Positions 19,906 to 32,166 of a stretch of 64,000 nt of DNA are shown piece after piece (the first letter of the stretch is position 1; each line of letters starts with the position of its first letter). Under the pieces are notes generated by a model. It was not told the origin of the DNA. It saw nothing but the letters and a program-made list of their open reading frames with translations, and ran no database searches. The translations under genes and the position numbers were made by a program. The stretch lies in NCBI GenBank assembly GCA_022925895.1, contig JAKSYS010000206.1, positions 25,201 to 89,200 on the forward strand, written 5' to 3'. The DNA is from Fragilaria crotonensis. Taxonomy: Eukaryota > Bacillariophyta > Fragilariophyceae > Fragilariales > Fragilariaceae.

Positions 19906-21240
19906 GTGAGTTTTGTGATAAATACAGTGAAGAACAAAGATGAATGTGAAACCGTATTGATGCAAGAAGTTGAGACAATTCAAGGACAGCATCAAACCTT
20001 GTGGAAGAACGCAATTTTGTTGTTTGACTCTGCGAGCACCAACTCTTACATCACAAAGATGATAGTCTTACCAAAACGCGACTCCTAGTACTTAACACCA
20101 AGCTGAATGGAAAGCGACAGCCCTGGGAGGAGGAGAAAATGAGCAGCTTGTCCGTAAAGGCCCAAAACATAACGCTTCCGGAATTTATGATATCGTAAAA
20201 GTGGATCAGCATGAGCTTTGGATGCATGATAATGAAAATTTTCTAGGATGCCAAAATTGGAAGGCATTCATTACAAGAACTCAAAATTGACTTCTGTTAT
20301 TGGACTGAACAAAGAAAATGGTAAGCTGAATAGTTCTGATGAAGAAGTGAGGAAGATGCCAATGGTTTAGTAAATAATAGCAACGTGATTGAACAGCAGA
20401 AACATCTGAGTGCAGGACAAAGACAACAATTACAATCTCTGTTATGAGGCAATGACCACTTGATAGATGGAAAACTTAAACATATACTGGGAAACATTCA
20501 TCCTGAACTCAAAATACAATGCTCACTTGACGCTTTGTAAAGCTTGCCCATTTCGCAGATCAGCCAAGTCAGCAACAAACTAGTATTCATAAAAGAACAA
20601 TGCAAGAGATTATGTAGGAAGATGCCTAAGAGCCAGTGGGAGTGACAGAGCATGCAAGTGTCATCCCTTCTTGCCACAAATTCAAGATAGGGAGGCCAGC
20701 AGGTTGCAAGTATTTCACGAAAATCAACTTATCCATGTCTTTCTACATGTTTGAACTTGATGATGTCAGTTAATAACTTTTTATTGCTGAGGATGGGAGT
20801 ATCAAAGCACCGGATCTGTTCGGAGAGATAATGGAAGGCATCTTCAGAGATACGACCAACATTGAAGTGTCTTGGGATGACGTTGGCTTGGGTATTCACA
20901 AATTGTTGTGTTTCTCACTTGTGCATTCTCAAAGAAGTACAAGTACTTCACAGTCAACTCATTAACGAGTGTGTGGGTAGTCCTAGCAATGGATTGACTT
21001 ATTGTTGGGTATTGGCTAACACCAAATGGATTGATGCCTCGGTCCAAAAAATACCAGCAATTCAGCAAACTGACTTGGTGTGTTGGGTATTGGCTAGCTA
21101 ACACCAAATGGATTGATGCCTCAGTCCAAAGATACTAGCAATTCAGCAAATTCAACCGCCAGCCAACAAGTTTATAAAACAACATCTAAGAAGCTTCCTC
21201 GTTCGTGCAGTTAACTTTAATCGGGATATGTGGCCCAGAT
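19906..21240 (+). pseudogene. Degraded Ty3/gypsy remnant (protease to reverse transcriptase)
   Basis: LLFDSASTNSYITK near 20,010 resembles a retroviral-type protease site. LSAGQRQQLQSLL followed by HLIDGKL (about 20,410) fits the region before RT. KINLSMSFYMFELDDVS (about 20,720), then EIMEGIFRDT and EVSWDDVG (about 20,840), correspond to RT blocks with the catalytic DD present. GYWLTPNGLMP occurs near 21,010 and again, duplicated, near 21,085. LRSFLVRAVNFNRDMWP (about 21,190) is the start of the RNase H connection. Stops and frame changes are frequent, so the element is old. Confidence 0.6.
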
Positions 21241-21784
21241 GACCAGCAGGATGAGGGACCAAATGCAATTTCCTCAGGTTCAACAATGACATCGCTCTTG
21301 TGTTCCTCCTTGCCTTCAGGTGATTCTTGTTCACTTCCCATTGAAAAAACTTAATCTCAATTTAACATGATGCTGCCGCTTTGCTAACTGCGGGGCGGTC
21401 GACCCACACGACTAGATGCTATCCTTTTCAATAGGGTAGAGTCCGGCACTTCCATTGACAGAGATCACTGTACCAGTGCAAAATATGACCCCTGTGATTG
21501 CATGTCGTTTCGTGCGTGGTAGACGTTCTCTTAAGATAGGCGCATTAACCTAGAGCCAATTCGGTCCTCTGTACTCCAAATTCTATTGGCTTGTTTGCCT
21601 CCACAATTGCCAATCCACCTCTGACGGGATAGCTATCCTGTTGCACCGCCATCCACTAAAATCTAGAGCTAGTAGTTGATGAGGGAATTCCATTCAGCTT
21701 CCCGATATCCAATGATGTCCCGTTTGTATTTGTCAAACCAGTCTGGTGAAAGCATGACCGCCTTTTAGAAAAGGCGACAGTAAT

Positions 21785-24700
21785 TCAATCTGATAACTTC
21801 TTTGTCCGTGAAGTTATTTGATTGAACGATCCACTCCATAATGTTACCACCATGATCCCACTTAATTGGGGGAAACCTGTAGCATTGAGATGTAGTGCTG
21901 CATTTATTGATGATGCCAAGTATCCTCGCGGTGATTCAAGCCAACGCGATTCCAAATGTGGGAGAGATATGATCGAAGTACTAGTACTTTGAGGATCGGC
22001 GAAGCCATTCCTCTTTTGTAACAACTGTGCCTATTCCACAAGGTTCCTTATCAATTCCCTGCACCTGTCTTCTGGCGCCAGTGACGTAGGAAGAGTGTCA
22101 GTTAACCAAGTTCTTGCTGGTTGAATAAGTGACAAAAATTCCCCGAGACTAGTACGGTAACGGTCCGTATAGGATCTCCTTCTTTGTGTTGTGCGTGGTT
22201 TATATCCCCACTTATACACAATTTGTAAGTACATTGAATGAAACACCAGATTGCAGGCAAGTTGGCACTGCCTTGACCTGTGCCAAGGATAGGATTTTCA
22301 TTGCTTTGCCGGTATCCTGCCGCTGACACCCCTAACAACTCTGTACAAACATGATATGAGGGCACGGACTCGGCTAGCTAAGGTATCATAGCACTGCTGA
22401 TACAACAAGCTGGAAATGAAACACCAGATTGCAGGCAAGTTGGCACTGCATTCATCTGGGAGATTGATTTGTTATGATGTACAAGTCTTGGGATCTGCAG
22501 TTCTTGGCGGTGATGGAATCTTGATACGTGTCACTCCGGACTTCTGTCTGACCAATCTAAGAGATTTCTCTATTTGGGAAGCTGTATAATTGTCTCCAAT
22601 TTCTTCAAATTTTGCAATCATGTGGCTCGTTCCTGGTCACTTGATACCTCGTGGACTTCCGGGTCCACCGGTTGGGGTACACACTCGAGTCCGTATGGTC
22701 TGGGGACGGTGATAACCCGATAAGTAGGTTGTTGTTTTGCTTTGGTTTCCCTGAGCTCATGAGAGATTCAAAGAGTTTTTGCGTTTTTGTTTTCTAGTAC
22801 GTTGGAAACTTGGGGATACAATATCCATTATCCCTTTCTTTGCGAGTCAGAGAAGGGTTGAACACTCGTGCGCTGTTGTTGGTAAGAAGGGTTCACCACT
22901 CCCAATCGTTGAGCATTCGCTTGTACCATCTCCTGATTTCTTTACCTGTTCGTATCATTGATTCTTGCTTTTGACAACTCAACTGACCCATTAGTAGGGC
23001 TCTAAACAAATAGTTATCATTTTGTTCTGCTGCCAAACTTGCTTCCAGAACGTCGGTGTTTTAATCGTTTTTCAAATTGATGGCAATTGTTCCTTGGTAG
23101 TGTCAGCCTTTGAACCCCTTTAAATGCGTTGTGTGTTTGCAGAGGTATGTATTCATATTTTTTCTCAGTATATGCTGTGACTTGGTGAATATTTGTTGCC
23201 ACCAAAAAACTTGGTTCGTACTTTGCCCATAGTTGTAGGTGAAGCCCAAAAGAGATGGGAGCCGACAAGTCAATGTAGTATGGTCTATGATCTGTAGGAA
23301 AGTGGGAGTTGACTGGTTCATAGCCAGTGTGTTGAACAGCCATTGTCACTGGTTCTGTCGCCAGCGCATAATCAAAAGATTGGTGACCTTGTACGTACAT
23401 ATTCGGCAGCTGTTTGCCAGGGTGACAATGCTTCATTTCATTGACCAAGTGACACTCCTCCCCCATTACTTTTCTCATACCGTCCGGATTGTGGTCCATA
23501 CATTCCTTGAAGTCACCCACCAAAAGGATCTCTGGTGGGCCTAAAGATGGACATTGTTTGATATACTACATCAATAAGTCTGGAGGATATAATGCTGCTT
23601 GAGGTAATCTTTATGTGTCGTGTGTTTGAAATAACACGCTGTATTGTTGTGCTGCCGCTGTAGTATCTGTTGCAACTTGCTCGGTAGGCTGATATCACGG
23701 TCTAGGAGCAACCAGCTCTGTCGCTTTAAGTCTGGCTAGTCCATCGACCCCATTTGTCTTGGAATCATCCACTTGCTAACCTGCTTGTAATGTTTCCTAC
23801 CAACAAGATGAACGTTCCACCTGGTTTGAGAGGTTTTCTTCTTTCAAAGGGATCAAGGCAAAGTTGATTCAATTTCCTTGCCAGTGCTGTTATGTTGTCT
23901 TGCGCAAGATGTTTCTTCGGACAGGTATCCAAACTGTTCTTGTTGCCCACATGCAATACCAACTTGTGTTGATCTTAAGACTCTGCAATAATTGTCATAT
24001 TGGCTTCCTTGCCTGTCTAATGAGAGACCCTTGATGTTTGCAACCAAAACAAAAATAACACCGTCTGCCTTCTCCTTGAGTTCACCCCCCCCCCAATAGA
24101 CATTTGATCTAATCTTCAGCACTGTGAGCATGATTTTGCAATTGACTGCTGGTGCTCCTCGGGTGGTAGCAGCATTCAGATTCAGAATTCTGACTGAGAC
24201 ATGCTGACAACCTCCACACCTGTTACCGAGTAGTGTCCCGGTGTTGACTCGGGTGTTTCCCATTCAGGGCTTTCCATACTAGTATTATAAAGTCTTTGAT
24301 GTTGTTTATTTGGAGTATTTCTCTAGTCCCGCCTTTTTGATGTAGCACTCGTGGTTTCTCCTGCAAATTATTCGGTGTCAACCTCGTCGGCTTCCATGTC
24401 TTGGGCAGGCCGTTTTGGTATGGCTCCTGGCTTCTGGCACTTGATGCAGGGTTGTCACAGTATTTTCAAATATCTGTGCCATTTGGGCCGTAAAATGCGT
24501 CATCTCATCTTGGACTGCCTTTGTTACTTGTTTTTGCACAATATCTGATAGCGCTTTCTGCTGTGCCGCTCTCTCCGTTGCCCATTGAGCCACTTTCGAC
24601 TTCAAGGTCTCTACTCCTGCTCGGCTGCTCTCTAAGTCATTGATGATAGTTGACTGGTCTATTCCTACAGAGATAATGTCTGAGTGGCTGTGTTGTTGGG

Positions 24701-24890
24701 GTACTACCGTGATCTGCAACTGCCTGTGTTGGCCAACGTGCGTGCTGCACGACCTGGTGAAGTTGTTCGACTTCCTCACAACGTGGACTCATCCGACGAT
24801 GCTTTATTGGAAGTATTGTGAAAAACATCAGGAGGTGGACGTGTATCGGATATTGCTGATCCCACAGAAAGTGCGGTATTGACACTGATA
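21785..24890 (-). pseudogene. Degraded LINE (coiled coil, endonuclease, reverse transcriptase parts)
   Basis: Reading right to left on the minus strand: a coiled-coil segment (24779-24378, with WATERAAQQKALSDIVQKQ), poorly preserved parts (24263-23765), then an endonuclease domain. The latter shows ISAYRASCN and SGSTT (about 23,690-23,640), VGDFKECMDHNPDGMRK (23,520), RIDYAL-type SFDYALATEP (23,370) and TDHRPYYIDL (23,280), matching the APE-like fold of LINEs. RT follows near 22,360-22,240 with LLGVSAAGY and GTGQGSANLPAIWCFI. The word aatgaaacaccagattgca occurs twice (22,237 and 22,417), a local duplication. Many stops are present. Confidence 0.65.
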
Positions 24891-25096
24891 TTCATGTACG
24901 ACTGTTCTACACGTGAAAATCATCTGAACTAATTAGAGCAACTTCAGGAGGGCTTGGGTGTTTCATCAGTGTCACCTTTGCATCGGGAGCACATTCATGT
25001 TTGACTGCTCTACATGTGAAAATCATCGGAACTAATTGGAGCAACTTCAGGAGGGCTTGGGTGTTTCATCAGGGTTGCCTTTGCATCGGGAGCAGC
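24891..25096. repeat. Two-copy tandem duplication, about 103 bp
   Basis: ttcatgt.. and actg.tctaca.gtgaaaatcat recur at 24,901 and 25,004 with few differences, and both copies include the word caacttcaggagggcttgg. Confidence 0.8.
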
Positions 25097-26064
25097 ACTG
25101 TCAGCCGTTTATCCAGTTTGTGAGTTCGTCAATGAAACGTCTTCTCGCTGCATGATATTGATCTTTGTTTACCGAGATCTTATACTTCCCATCGTCATGC
25201 ACCGATTTTCAACGTAAAACTACTTTCACTCCATCCATCGTCAGAATTCTCTCCAAGGTAAAGTGCATAATGTCAGGTCCCGCATAGTAATTCAGGATTA
25301 TAACAAAATTATTAGCCACATGGTACATCTGCGCGCAGATCATCTTCTCAATGGTTTCTTGGTGATGCATTTTTCATTTTGCGCAGAGTATGTTTTGACT
25401 GCTGGCTTTATGGAGAATGAAACAATTAGTGTTGCTCTGAGACTCTGGAATTTTTCCAATGGTTGACAAGCTGTGTGGACCAAGATGTGGTGTGTTGCCG
25501 ATTCTGGCTATGCTCGTAGCGGGTCTAGATTGTCGATCTTGCAATTAGTGTTGTCAAAGATGACAACGCTATCACCAAAAGCCATTTCTTTGTGCATCCA
25601 TGCTAAAATAAGAGGATTAACTTAGCCATCGTTGCCTTTGGGCGTGAACTTGAGCCTTTTTCCTCGACGACTGATCCGCGAGTTCTGCTTTCTCTCCTTT
25701 CGGTAAGGTTAAAACCGTGCCAGAGGTAGTAGAAGGTTGAGCGGAGGGGTCCATCATCATCGGATGAAGTAGGTACCGGGACCTACACAAGATTCACGTA
25801 GAAGATCTAGTAGGTTTACTGTTTTCACCGAAGTGAAAGTTCTGTTGACTTCCCATTGAATCTTGTCATTGCCCTTGGAGGACTGTATCTTCTTGATGTT
25901 CATTAGGAAAATAGGAAAAATCTCAGTCTCTGTCGCCAGCTGGTGTTTCGTACTATAGATGGGGTTGAGTCTTGAATTCTTTGCATGGAATCATTTATCC
26001 ATCAGGACAATAGTAACCTTGAAGGCAAATGCAACACTGCATTGTTCACTCCTTCATAATTGAT
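25097..26064. other. Element debris, no supported gene
   Basis: No frame longer than about 70 codons carries a recognisable motif. Probably flanking sequence of the pogo-like remnant. Confidence 0.4.
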
Positions 26065-26481
26065 CTACTCCTCCGATAAATGTTGAGCTCTGCTCTTCAG
26101 AGGCTTCCCGATTCCAATGTCAATGGGTTGGCACAGTCCAGTACAGACATCGTGCATAGTCTCAATTTGCACGCCTTGGTCTTGGATATCATTTGCCACA
26201 ATTGCCATCATATGACATTGATACAAATCCAGTAGGATCACATGCTGGACACCAGGAGGTGCTTGTTCAACACATGGCTTGTGGAGCATTTGAACCCTTA
26301 TTTGTATGTCACATTCATCCATCCAGGCTTGATCTTTGCATGCATACATGTTTTCAATTGGGTAGGTTGGGGATTCCCAAGTTTCAATCCTCAAACTTCT
26401 TGGCTTAGTATCTTTGGAGATGATCACCAGTTGTCGTAGAACTTCACCCGATGCTGTGATGGTTACACCAGACAGCATCAC
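26065..26481 (-). pseudogene. pogo-like (Tc1/mariner) DDE transposase fragment
   Basis: 138 codons covering part of the catalytic core: MLSGVTITASGEVL (first strand region), YPIENMYACKDQAWMDE, VILLDLYQCHMMA (second catalytic Asp) and TGLCQPIDIGIGKPLKS (third acidic site). This is the DDE superfamily endonuclease pattern of pogo/Fot-type elements. The N-terminal helix-turn-helix part and the inverted repeats were not found, and the frame is closed on both sides. Confidence 0.7.
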
Positions 26482-27430
26482 TTGTAATGCTGCCGATGAT
26501 GTTGTATGCCCATTAACAGTTCTCTCACCTGATGTAGCTACTAGCTATTTGTCCTCCCACTTGACATATCAAACAATATAGGTATCTGATTGTCCATGGT
26601 GACCACAAAGGCTGCTGCTAGATGTCAGTTTGGCCTAACAATCTTTGGCCTTGCATACTTGCTTGATGAAAGCAAGGGCCTTGCCGGCCTCTCCTTGTAG
26701 CTGTTGTGGAGGATGCTGACATTCGTGTGTGACGGCGCGATTACAATCTTGCTTGAAGCCAAGAACCGTCAAATGGCACAATCTGCTGTCGCTCAATTTG
26801 TTTGCATTTTCGGAATGATGGGCTCAGCTCACAAGCCCTCGAGGTGAATACTAAACAAAGTGAAACCATTAAGCCTTGTTCACGAAGCTAAAAAGATAGC
26901 GCATCAATTCTTCTTCAAAGGAGAAAAAAATGGAAATCCCGCCGGATTGAAGAGCGGGATCCTCGATTTGTAGCTGCTGGGTTGCCCATATTGCCCCTAA
27001 GATTCCTCCATCTTTGAACTTGTGACGGTTGAAGGTTAAACTCACGACAACATGCTATCAATGTCTCACCTGATCTTTGGCTGCCTTTCATCGATCCGGG
27101 ACAAAAGGTGGTGAAGCTTCTCTCAATTTGTGTACAATTTGCGGCGTGGCATCATTGGAAAAGTTGATACAGGAACAATAGTGTCAAGACAACAACAACA
27201 ATAGTGTCAGAAGCACGTTTAGTCGATGGATTTCTTTTGGCTCACCTTCATTTTGGAACGTCCGTTGTCCAATTTTCCTCAGTGTCCTGTACCCTTTCGA
27301 CATTTTTGATGTCCATTTTGGGGGGTGCAAAACACCGAGGAATACGGTAGGTGTTTTCGTTATAAAATGAAAAAAGATGCTATAGTAAAAGATGGCCAAT
27401 TAAAGATTTGTTATAATAATTACGATACAA
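26482..27430. other. Element debris, no supported gene
   Basis: AT-rich with scattered stops in all frames. A minus-strand open stretch at 27184-27399 has no recognisable motif. Confidence 0.4.
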
Positions 27431-28146
27431 AACTTGGTGTTAAAGTAATTTTGTTAGGAAAAGGTACTCAATTGTAAAAACTATATTCTTTTTGGTATAA
27501 AAAAGGTGGTATTGTAGAATTTCCCCTTTCATTACACTCTCTATATACTGTACACTGTATATGACTTATTATTAACTAGTGGGTACCTCCCAATTGGTCG
27601 GACTTTTGGAATACGTGTACGGTATGGGTTGTGCACGGTTGTGTGTACTGTTTGTACAGTTCAGTACTATACGCAAGTAGTGCAGTACCCCAGAGTGGTC
27701 ATACTCCGTAACAGACGCACGCACTGACGCAACTACGTATATGCAAATCTTACCGACATCGCTTACGGAGTACTCCAGTATGCATGTATGACATAGCTAT
27801 CATACTCCGAGTATGAGACAGTATTCATTTGATCCAGTACCCCAGAGTGGTCATACTCCGTAACAGACGGACGCACGCACGCACACACGCACACAATTAA
27901 TTTATAATATAGTAGGATACCTGGACTCGTCAAACTAAGTACAAGTACCTGGTACTTGTACTGTACAGTCCCGCTATGGACGAAAAAATACTGGAGTACG
28001 GAGTACTACCATACTTGTACGTGGTGCCGAGCCGCATACCTCATACTAGTACTGTAGTCTGTAGTCTGTAGTCCTAGCTAGTAGTAGGGTACTTCAAGTT
28101 CCAAGTACTCGTAGCTCAAGACTGTGGATCATATCTGCTGGTTCCA
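27431..28146. promoter_or_regulatory. Upstream region of PUS3, gtac-rich, with a direct repeat
   Basis: The 35-bp word starting cagtaccccagagtggt occurs at 27,683 and 27,835. Many agtact/gtac palindromes lie between 27,560 and 28,090. No clear TATA or initiator can be assigned. Confidence 0.4.
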
Positions 28147-29811
28147 ATGGGCAAATCGACGATGACGAAGCCAACATTCCATCCGGTGATGGAGCGATTA
28201 AGCTTAACCAAGGAGAACCGGGGAAAAAACCAATTCGCTGCTAGGGATATCTTAAATTACTTGTTGCAGAATAATGTGGTCAAGGAGGAGGATGTTCAGG
28301 GCGCTTATGACGAACTAAATTGTGCGTCAGCATCGAGCAACAAGACTGCGACAATCGTCAAATCCGAGGCTGTGGAACAACCGTCTCTGAACTATCATAG
28401 ATATCGTCATGTTGCGCTTCGATTTTATTATGATGGTGCCGAATACTCTGGTTTGGCTGAAAACATTGGGATGGAGACCGATCAGTCGGTAGAAAAGACT
28501 CTCTTTGCCGCCTTGAAGCGAACCCAATTTGTCGTCGCTCGCGAGTCCTGTGGCTACTCGCGTTGTGGTAGGACCGATCGTGGTGTCAGTTCTGCCGGAC
28601 AGGTTGTTGCGATGCAGCTCAAGAGTAACATTCCGCGACATGCCTCGTGGGATGAATCCGGCGATCGAGTGGTCGGAGACGACGAGCTCCCACGAAATGG
28701 GATCGAGACGATCCACATTTGGGTACCGCCGAAAAACGGATCTGGACCGCGCGTCAAAAAGGAAATTTCTGAATATTGCTATGACAAAATTCTTAACAAC
28801 GTGCTACCACCCACTATTCGCGTCATGGGGTGGTGCCCAGTATCTGCCGAGTTTTCAGCAAGGTTCTCTGCGACGACACGGACGTATCGTTACTTCTTCG
28901 TGAACAGGCCAAATTTGGATCTCGAGAAGATGCGAGAGGGATTGCAGCTTCTAAAAGGGAAACACGATTTCCGCAACTTCTGCAAAATGGATGTCGAGAA
29001 GGTCTACAACTTCGAGCGGCTCATCCACCACGTCGACTTAGTCACGAGTGGAAATGACGTTTGCTACTTTCAAATATCGGGGCAAGCTTTTTTGTGGCAT
29101 CAGATTCGATGCATTGTGTCAATCCTTTTCATGATTGGTCGAGGACTAGAGGAGCCAAGCGTGGTCTCCGAATTGTTGAACGTTGAAAAACATCCTGGGA
29201 AACCAAGCTACCCTTTGGCGCCGGAAAGGCCATTGGTTCTTCACCATTGTGGGTTCCATGACTTGCGAGTAGGGCATACAGCTCACAATATGTGGTCAAC
29301 CCACTGTGAACTGGAGCGACAATGGGAAGAATTGGTCTTGGCAGCGGCACGTATTCGCAACTGTATCGAGAGCATGCACGAGATGGACGTCATGCACATT
29401 GACTTAGTTACGTTCGCCCGTTTGAAGATACAAGAACGTTTCAAGAAGCAACACAACCGCTGCACACAGATGAAGGAGGGGTTGGAAAAGCTGCTGGAGA
29501 CATTAACCGACGGGTTGGTTTCAGTGGCCTCGGTAAACGATTCGCGATTGCTTATTTCTTGGAAGGATGCACTCGGCTGGCTTAAAACCAAGCAGCTTGT
29601 GCCGTCCCCTGAAGGCGCGAGAGAAACTGCACACATTCCATTGATTCAACGACATATGGGGACCACTTACGAGGAAAAGATTGCTGCTCTGTCGAATTCT
29701 AAGCGCCGCCACGCTCGCTACGACGATAATGTGATCAAGAAGCGCAAGACAAAAGAGGAAGACGCGGCGTTTTATGTCCACATGACTAAGCAGGGAGGTA
29801 GCGCAATGTAG
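28147..29811 (+). CDS. PUS3: tRNA pseudouridine synthase 3 (Deg1/TruA family)
   Basis: Single exon of 554 residues from ATG 28147. It converts U38/U39 in the tRNA anticodon stem to pseudouridine. The TruA-fold signature is clear: FYYDGAEYSGLA (residues 93-104), SRCGRTDRGVSSAGQ with the catalytic Asp at 144, FSARFSATTRTYRYFF, HDFRNFCKMD and AFLWHQIRCI. The N-terminal 80 residues and a C-terminal extension of about 170 residues (basic, KKRKTKEED near the end) lie outside the catalytic core; the latter could serve nuclear localisation. No frame break is present in 1.66 kb. It is convergent with the allantoin synthase gene (205 bp between stops). Confident family call; Pus3 rather than Pus1 is judged from the start of the core and the HDFRNFCK block. 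Confidence 0.9.
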   Translation: MGKSTMTKPTFHPVMERLSLTKENRGKNQFAARDILNYLLQNNVVKEEDVQGAYDELNCASASSNKTATIVKSEAVEQPSLNYHRYRHVALRFYYDGAEYSGLAENIGMETDQSVEKTLFAALKRTQFVVARESCGYSRCGRTDRGVSSAGQVVAMQLKSNIPRHASWDESGDRVVGDDELPRNGIETIHIWVPPKNGSGPRVKKEISEYCYDKILNNVLPPTIRVMGWCPVSAEFSARFSATTRTYRYFFVNRPNLDLEKMREGLQLLKGKHDFRNFCKMDVEKVYNFERLIHHVDLVTSGNDVCYFQISGQAFLWHQIRCIVSILFMIGRGLEEPSVVSELLNVEKHPGKPSYPLAPERPLVLHHCGFHDLRVGHTAHNMWSTHCELERQWEELVLAAARIRNCIESMHEMDVMHIDLVTFARLKIQERFKKQHNRCTQMKEGLEKLLETLTDGLVSVASVNDSRLLISWKDALGWLKTKQLVPSPEGARETAHIPLIQRHMGTTYEEKIAALSNSKRRHARYDDNVIKKRKTKEEDAAFYVHMTKQGGSAM

Positions 29812-30015
29812 CTTTAATGGCCTACGCTAATGTCGTTCACTGTTGTACAAGACTGATGAAATATCCTATGATCTAGGTCAACGATGATGCTACTCAGTCG
29901 ACCGTTCATTTGCAGCACATCCCACAACGTACACGCCAAGACCTCCACTCGAGGGCTGCCACTGGGTCCTGGTGCAGTCTGACAATTTGGTGAGGCAATG
30001 GTCGCTTCATTATTT

Positions 30016-30997
30016 TTAACTGCCACGATAAGTGGAAAAACTCCATGGGCTAACAAGTAGGGGGACATGGTAGTGATCGTCGGGATTGTCAATACCAAAA
30101 TGAATCGGAATCTCATCCAAGAATGGTGTGCCTGAGAAAAAGGTACCCTTGGCAGCAAAATAGTCGGCAGCGAAAAATGTAAGCTTATACGTCCCCACCG
30201 TGAACTCAATGCCACCCTTGAGAGCAGGTCCCCCCTCAAGGCGACCATCGTTGTTCGTGATGTATTCCGCTATGAAACCAGCCTTTTCTTTGGGAGAGAG
30301 GCGATGAAGATGAATTCTCATTTTGCCCGCTGGAATGATGTGAGAAAGGAACGTTTTATTGCAAACGAGGTTTGTCGGAACTGGCAGTGGAAGAATGCTG
30401 CGTACCTGGGCAACCATTTGCAGTATCGAGGACATGACAGGTAAGGAATCCATTGGCATCATCAGTGCTAATGGCAGCTAACAGCCGCATCCAAGCAATC
30501 TTATGCACTTGCGATAATGCGTTCACAAACTCATTTTCAATGGAATTCGAAAGTCGACCCTCCAAGGCTGCCAATACCGTAAACTTGGTTGCGTTACGCA
30601 CGGCAAGGATAAAGGGGAAACCAAACTTGGTGCGGTATCCCGAATTCGCCTTTGAGAACCTCTCCAGTTCATGATCAGAGAGAGACTGCAACCCGGCCCT
30701 CGACTGTTCTTCCTGGCTCGCAGCTGTCAGTTCCTTAATCTTGCCTACTTTCTCACAGAGATCTGGATGTGCACGAAGCAGCTCCATTTTGCGTTCCATG
30801 GTTGTGCCGTCAACGATGGCCTTCATGGCACCTGCAAGTTGAGAAACAGTTTCAAAGGATGCTAGTCCGATTCCATCACTTCCGTCAACAAGCTCCTCCG
30901 CCACCCAAGGAGAATGCTCGTAAATCCCTTCAAGAAAACTGATGATTTCCGCATCTGCCTTGCAGACTAACTCCTTGACTGAGGGCTTTCCTGACAT
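30016..30997 (-). CDS. Allantoin synthase: OHCU decarboxylase fused to HIU hydrolase
   Basis: Two exons, 30997-30406 and 30329-30016, with a 76-bp GT-AG intron (30405-30330). The N-terminal domain is 2-oxo-4-hydroxy-4-carboxy-5-ureidoimidazoline decarboxylase, with the catalytic motif AHPDLCEKVG and GYRTKFGFPFILAV. The C-terminal domain is 5-hydroxyisourate hydrolase (transthyretin-like), with LTCHVLDTANGCPA across the intron, YITNNDGR, HYHVPLLVSPWSF and the terminal YRGS. Together they carry out the last two steps from urate oxidation product to S-allantoin in purine catabolism. Plants have the same domain order in one protein. The YRGS is the very C-terminus, so there is no PTS1 tripeptide. 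A TTG-led in-frame extension to 31069 and an acceptor-like cttaccatcag near 31,030 leave a possible 5' exon. Confidence 0.88.
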
Positions 30998-32166
30998 AGA
31001 GGGCGAGGTGACAAGAAGTCCCGGTACCTGATGGTAAGAATTAGCTTTTATCTGTGATGGTGTGCGCAACGAGGATGTTCTGTGATCAAGGGAGTATCAC
31101 ACTCCTGGAGCACTAGTAGCATGCTTCATGTTGATATGCACATGTCCTCTATTAGGGGATTGATTGCCAGTGCCGTATGACATATTCATATGGTAACTAA
31201 AAGGAGTGGGAGTACAGTAAAATTCTACTCGAGTCTCCAGTCTACCGTAACAAGTTTCGCTACTCTACGACTCGTATGACATATTTGTAGCCATTGCTCG
31301 GAGAGCATGACACGGCCAGGTGTACTGTAGTACGCATTGAATTTGTACCGGTACAGAAGTGCGAAAGACTCTAAAAAGCTTGCGTGCGTACGTTGGCCGT
31401 TGTTGGTGAACACGGAATACTCTAACAACAAGAAAACACACTCTCTGACAAAAATCGCACGCTGACATCCTTCAAGAAGGCCCGGTGTCAATTTAACGCT
31501 GATGTTGGTCTTTTCTATTTGAAAACAATCACCTGTGTCGGGAGGGCAGTACAAAAGGACGACCACTGAACTCACGCAAATGACTGGCAAAGAAAAGTGC
31601 CCTCCTTTTGGAGAACTACAAGTAATCCACACCACACAACGCAAGGTTTTGTAAGTGCCATCGAAATGTAAGTTTCTTTTTTCGCCGTCTCAAGCACACC
31701 GCGTCATTTCATTCAATCGTTATCCCCACATTGAGAGGACGAGGATACGTTCAACTCGGGAATTTCTCTGAATTATGAAGAATTGTCCACTGTTGCTTTC
31801 ATTTTGCTTGTGGTTCTTTGTTCGTCGTTGATTTTCGTAGTATTCTTTCGACAGTTGATTGTCGTGTCCCTTGTTCTTCGGTTATTCCTCCCTCGCGAGA
31901 TTCGTTCTTCCGGAGTAGTGACGTCACATTTTCTTAGTTGCAACTTTGCTGGGAGTGACGACGACGGTTAAAGAACGCGAAAGAACCTTTTCTCCGCCAC
32001 CCTGATTCATTCACGTCACATTACCAGGTCATGTCGCGATGCGATCTGGCCTCAATTGCCGTCTTCTTGTCGTAATCTACTCGAGTATCTTTGTTCTATG
32101 TGACGCTAATGTTTGTCTTAGAAGAGTTTCTGTGATCTTCTCTAGCTTCCGCAACATTCCGTCCTC
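30998..32166. promoter_or_regulatory. Divergent upstream region of allantoin synthase and heat-shock factor 1
   Basis: 1.17 kb with no convincing gene. A minus-strand open stretch at 31225-31644 and a short hydrophobic + one at 31783-31971 show no motif. Probably promoters and 5' UTRs of the two flanking genes. Confidence 0.4.

Noticed and set aside
31225-31644. 139-codon open stretch on the minus strand
   Set aside because: No recognisable motif; lies in a divergent promoter region and crosses gtac-rich sequence.
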